A DNA stretch of 64,000 bases from Drosophila miranda. Its lineage: Eukaryota > Arthropoda > Insecta > Diptera > Drosophilidae. The DNA is taken from contig NC_046674.1 of the NCBI RefSeq assembly GCF_003369915.1, positions 2,542,001-2,606,000 on the forward strand. Direction: 5' to 3'. The position numbers and the translations under genes are program-made. Positions 61,733-64,000 of this stretch are shown piece by piece (position 1 is the first letter of the stretch; every line of letters starts with the position of its first letter). The notes beneath the pieces were generated by a model. It ran no database searches. It was not told the origin of the DNA and saw nothing but the letters and a program-made list of their open reading frames with translations.

Positions 61733-64000
61733 GAACCAAGAGGCAAATCCATAATGCTCCCTCCACACATCCCACTGCCGGTGCTCCCGATGCTCCTTCG
61801 GCTCCTTCTGCTCCACCACGCTCCTCCTTTGGCACCTTTGTGGCCTGCGGCGAGACAACAAAATCATTTTGCCGCCGCCAAAGATCTGCGGGGGAATGAA
61901 TGGCGATGGCCATGGGGATGGGGATGGGGATGAAACCAAAGCACAGCAAAGCCACAACTGGAGCAGCACAAGGGATCCTTGGTGTGCTCTCCGGCAGGGG
62001 TTGGGGAGCCCCATTATTGATTGGCTAATCAAATCATTTGGCCGGACTGGAGCTGGGACTGGGGCTGGGGAGACGGGCACAGGACCAACGACAGCCGCAA
62101 TTATCATTCCACAAAGTCGCGACGCAGCGCGAAGCGACACGGCTCTGACTAATTAATAATCCCAGCGATTAGCAGGGACCCCGCCACAGAAACAGAAACA
62201 GAAACAGAAATCAAAGGCCAAGAGCCAAGAGCCCAGGCCCTGTGTGGCACTCTCTTGGAGTCTGGAGTCTGGAGTCTGGAGTCCCTTCGTTCCTTGGAAT
62301 CCCCGCCCTGCCCACATCCCGCACTCCCTGGAATTCCTGGCTCTCCCTTTCGGTTATTTTATTAATTAAAAAGTCTCTCTCGTGGCTTTTCGCAGGAGGC
62401 TGTAACTTGGGGGCAAGGCTGCTCCACTCAACACCCAGCCAGAGAGCGCAAGCGTCCATCTGTTGTCCCAGAGACGATGCCCTATTCGAGTGCTTGGGGA
62501 GCCTTTCCTCAGAGAAGGATTATGTTTCTGTCCAGGAAAATGGGCACTTTTCCATCAAATCCTTGCAAATTCTCCTTAACTCAGCTTCCAGTGGAGTTTT
62601 TCCGATGAATCTTGGCATGGTTACAGCTTAAGCCTATAGAATCCCATATGTCCTTCAATCGATAGGATTCCCAAGTCGATAAGAAAGTTATGACATAAAT
62701 ACAATGATCTTTCACATAAGAAACCAATTTTCTCATTAATTTTCCATCTTCTAGGGAGTATATGCCCTATAGTCGTGTAAATGCTCTAGGGGTTCTTTGG
62801 TAACTCAGTTTGCAGTCGTGAAATATCTGTGAGACTTTCTACAAAGCAATTCCAGGCTTTGGTAATAGACACAGTTCGAAATCAGCTGGATTCCACTGTT
62901 AGACATGAGTATTTATCGCTTGAAAGGTTTCCCTTGTGCCATTGGATATCCTTGGTTTGTAGAGCATCCCTGGTTCCACAGACTCCGCTGAAGATTTCCA
63001 CATCTTGTTTTCATTTGTTTATTTCGCGCTTTTCGGTGTTTCGGCATTAATTAGTTCCCTTTCGCGTGCCCACTGGCACGGACAGTGCGGTAGGTGTTCC
63101 CTTAATGAGTCGCCGCAGACGCCTCCGTCCCGGAGTCCTGGAGGAGGTGCACTTGATGGGCTGTTCCCTCAAATGTTTGCTCAACTTAGTTCCCCGCGAA
63201 TAAGTTTATTAGTAGTCGCAGCGATCGAGGGCGGGCATCGGAGAAGGGACGCCCCCTTTATGCATTGTGCCATACGATACGATGTGGCATGCCACTCCAC
63301 GCTCCACAATAAACACATAAATATGTACGCCATTCGGGCGGGGACTGGGATGGGGACTGGGGGCTCCTCCATTAGCGCCAAAAAGTGGAAAAGAATTTCA
63401 GTTTTTAATAAGCGAAGGCTGGGCCACGGATTCGTTTCATTAAGCCCATTTAAATGCTGCGTGGCATGCCCCTGGCTGCGCGTAAGCGAGGCCTGACAGG
63501 ACCCCAGGATTGCAGGCTGTAATGGCGGATTTATGTGCATACACGAGGGGGGGGGGGGGGGAAGGGATACATAATGGAGTCTCTTACATGTTGCAGGGCA
63601 TGTTGCAGATTGCAGCGATGCTTCATTGGAGATTCAAAAATGAATGCAAATCAAATATTAAAGAGAAGGACGATTAAAGGCCCTGTTTTTCCCGCATTTT
63701 TCGCTGTATTTTTCGCCACAGTTGAATCCGTTTTCTGTTGCACAGCACAGCGGCATGCCACATGCGGCAGAAAGGGGGGGCACACGCTTTGGCGCCTCTG
63801 CTAATGAAATTAGTTTTTCATGGAAATCGCGCGGCGAGAAATTCAATTTTAGCTTTGGCCAAAAATTCAACCGAAAATTTCACGAGAGATTCTAGCGCTT
63901 TCCGGTGGAGTGGGCAGGGGGGGCACAGGGGCGGGCACAGGGGGGATTACATTACCATAATCGAAAGGGAATCGAAATCCCCAACGAATGAGCGAGCAAT

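Larger units (their letters stand above)
58861..64000. other. Terminal non-coding region
   Basis: No supported gene was seen. It begins with a short segment carrying two copies of a retroelement-like TGGTGACCCCGAC motif. It also holds an AT-rich AATACTAGAAAA repeat at 59535-59770, CCCCATCCCAAT repeats at 60424-60472, CCATCCC repeats near 60603-60650, a CAG run at 61700-61731, CAGAAA repeats near 62188-62210 and a G16 run near 63546-63561. Blocks of unique AT-rich DNA lie between them, for example 62630-62960. Confidence 0.5.

Overview
The window is nuclear DNA of a Drosophila fly. Coding exons are separated by short introns of 50-125 nt with GT-AG ends, codons are G/C-ending, and there is an insect-type tRNA-Glu. 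Three of the four solid protein genes match Drosophila or animal families: a DC-STAMP/sneaky sperm protein, a GT10 fucosyltransferase-like protein and a diverged SCC3/stromalin. The very high density of micro- and minisatellites in the non-coding DNA suggests the obscura group (D. pseudoobscura, miranda, subobscura and relatives). That species assignment is inference.

Layout. Positions 1-6164 are repeat-rich non-coding DNA. A tRNA-Glu(CTC) lies at 6165-6236. It is followed by a candidate two-exon gene for a 44-residue secreted peptide (6448-6664) and an eight-exon sneaky/DCST1 gene (6855-9882, 847 aa) that ends in a C4C4 RING and a tandem KHVD-repeat tail. About 11.8 kb without a convincing gene follows. 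A two-exon DUF229 (alkaline-phosphatase/sulfatase-fold) gene sits at 21660-23729, with a diverged tandem repeat of about 150 bp just downstream. A two-exon type II membrane GT10-like gene is at 28202-29698; the residues expected for donor binding look altered. Two short minus-strand ORFs (27665-27835 and 34172-34582) are possible but unproven genes. On the minus strand, a seven-exon SNM-like cohesin-family gene (45067-41871, 947 aa) has clear STAG and stromalin-conserved-domain similarity. The last 19 kb (45068-64000) holds no supported gene.

The genes do not form an operon-like system. Two of them (sneaky: sperm membrane breakdown after fertilisation; SNM: homologue conjunction in male meiosis) act in male reproduction in D. 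melanogaster, and the small secreted peptide would suit a reproductive role, but the link is only suggestive. Exon boundaries were worked out by hand from splice consensus, reading-frame phase and family similarity; all four multi-exon coding models keep frame from start to stop. No CRISPR, prokaryotic or viral gene was seen.
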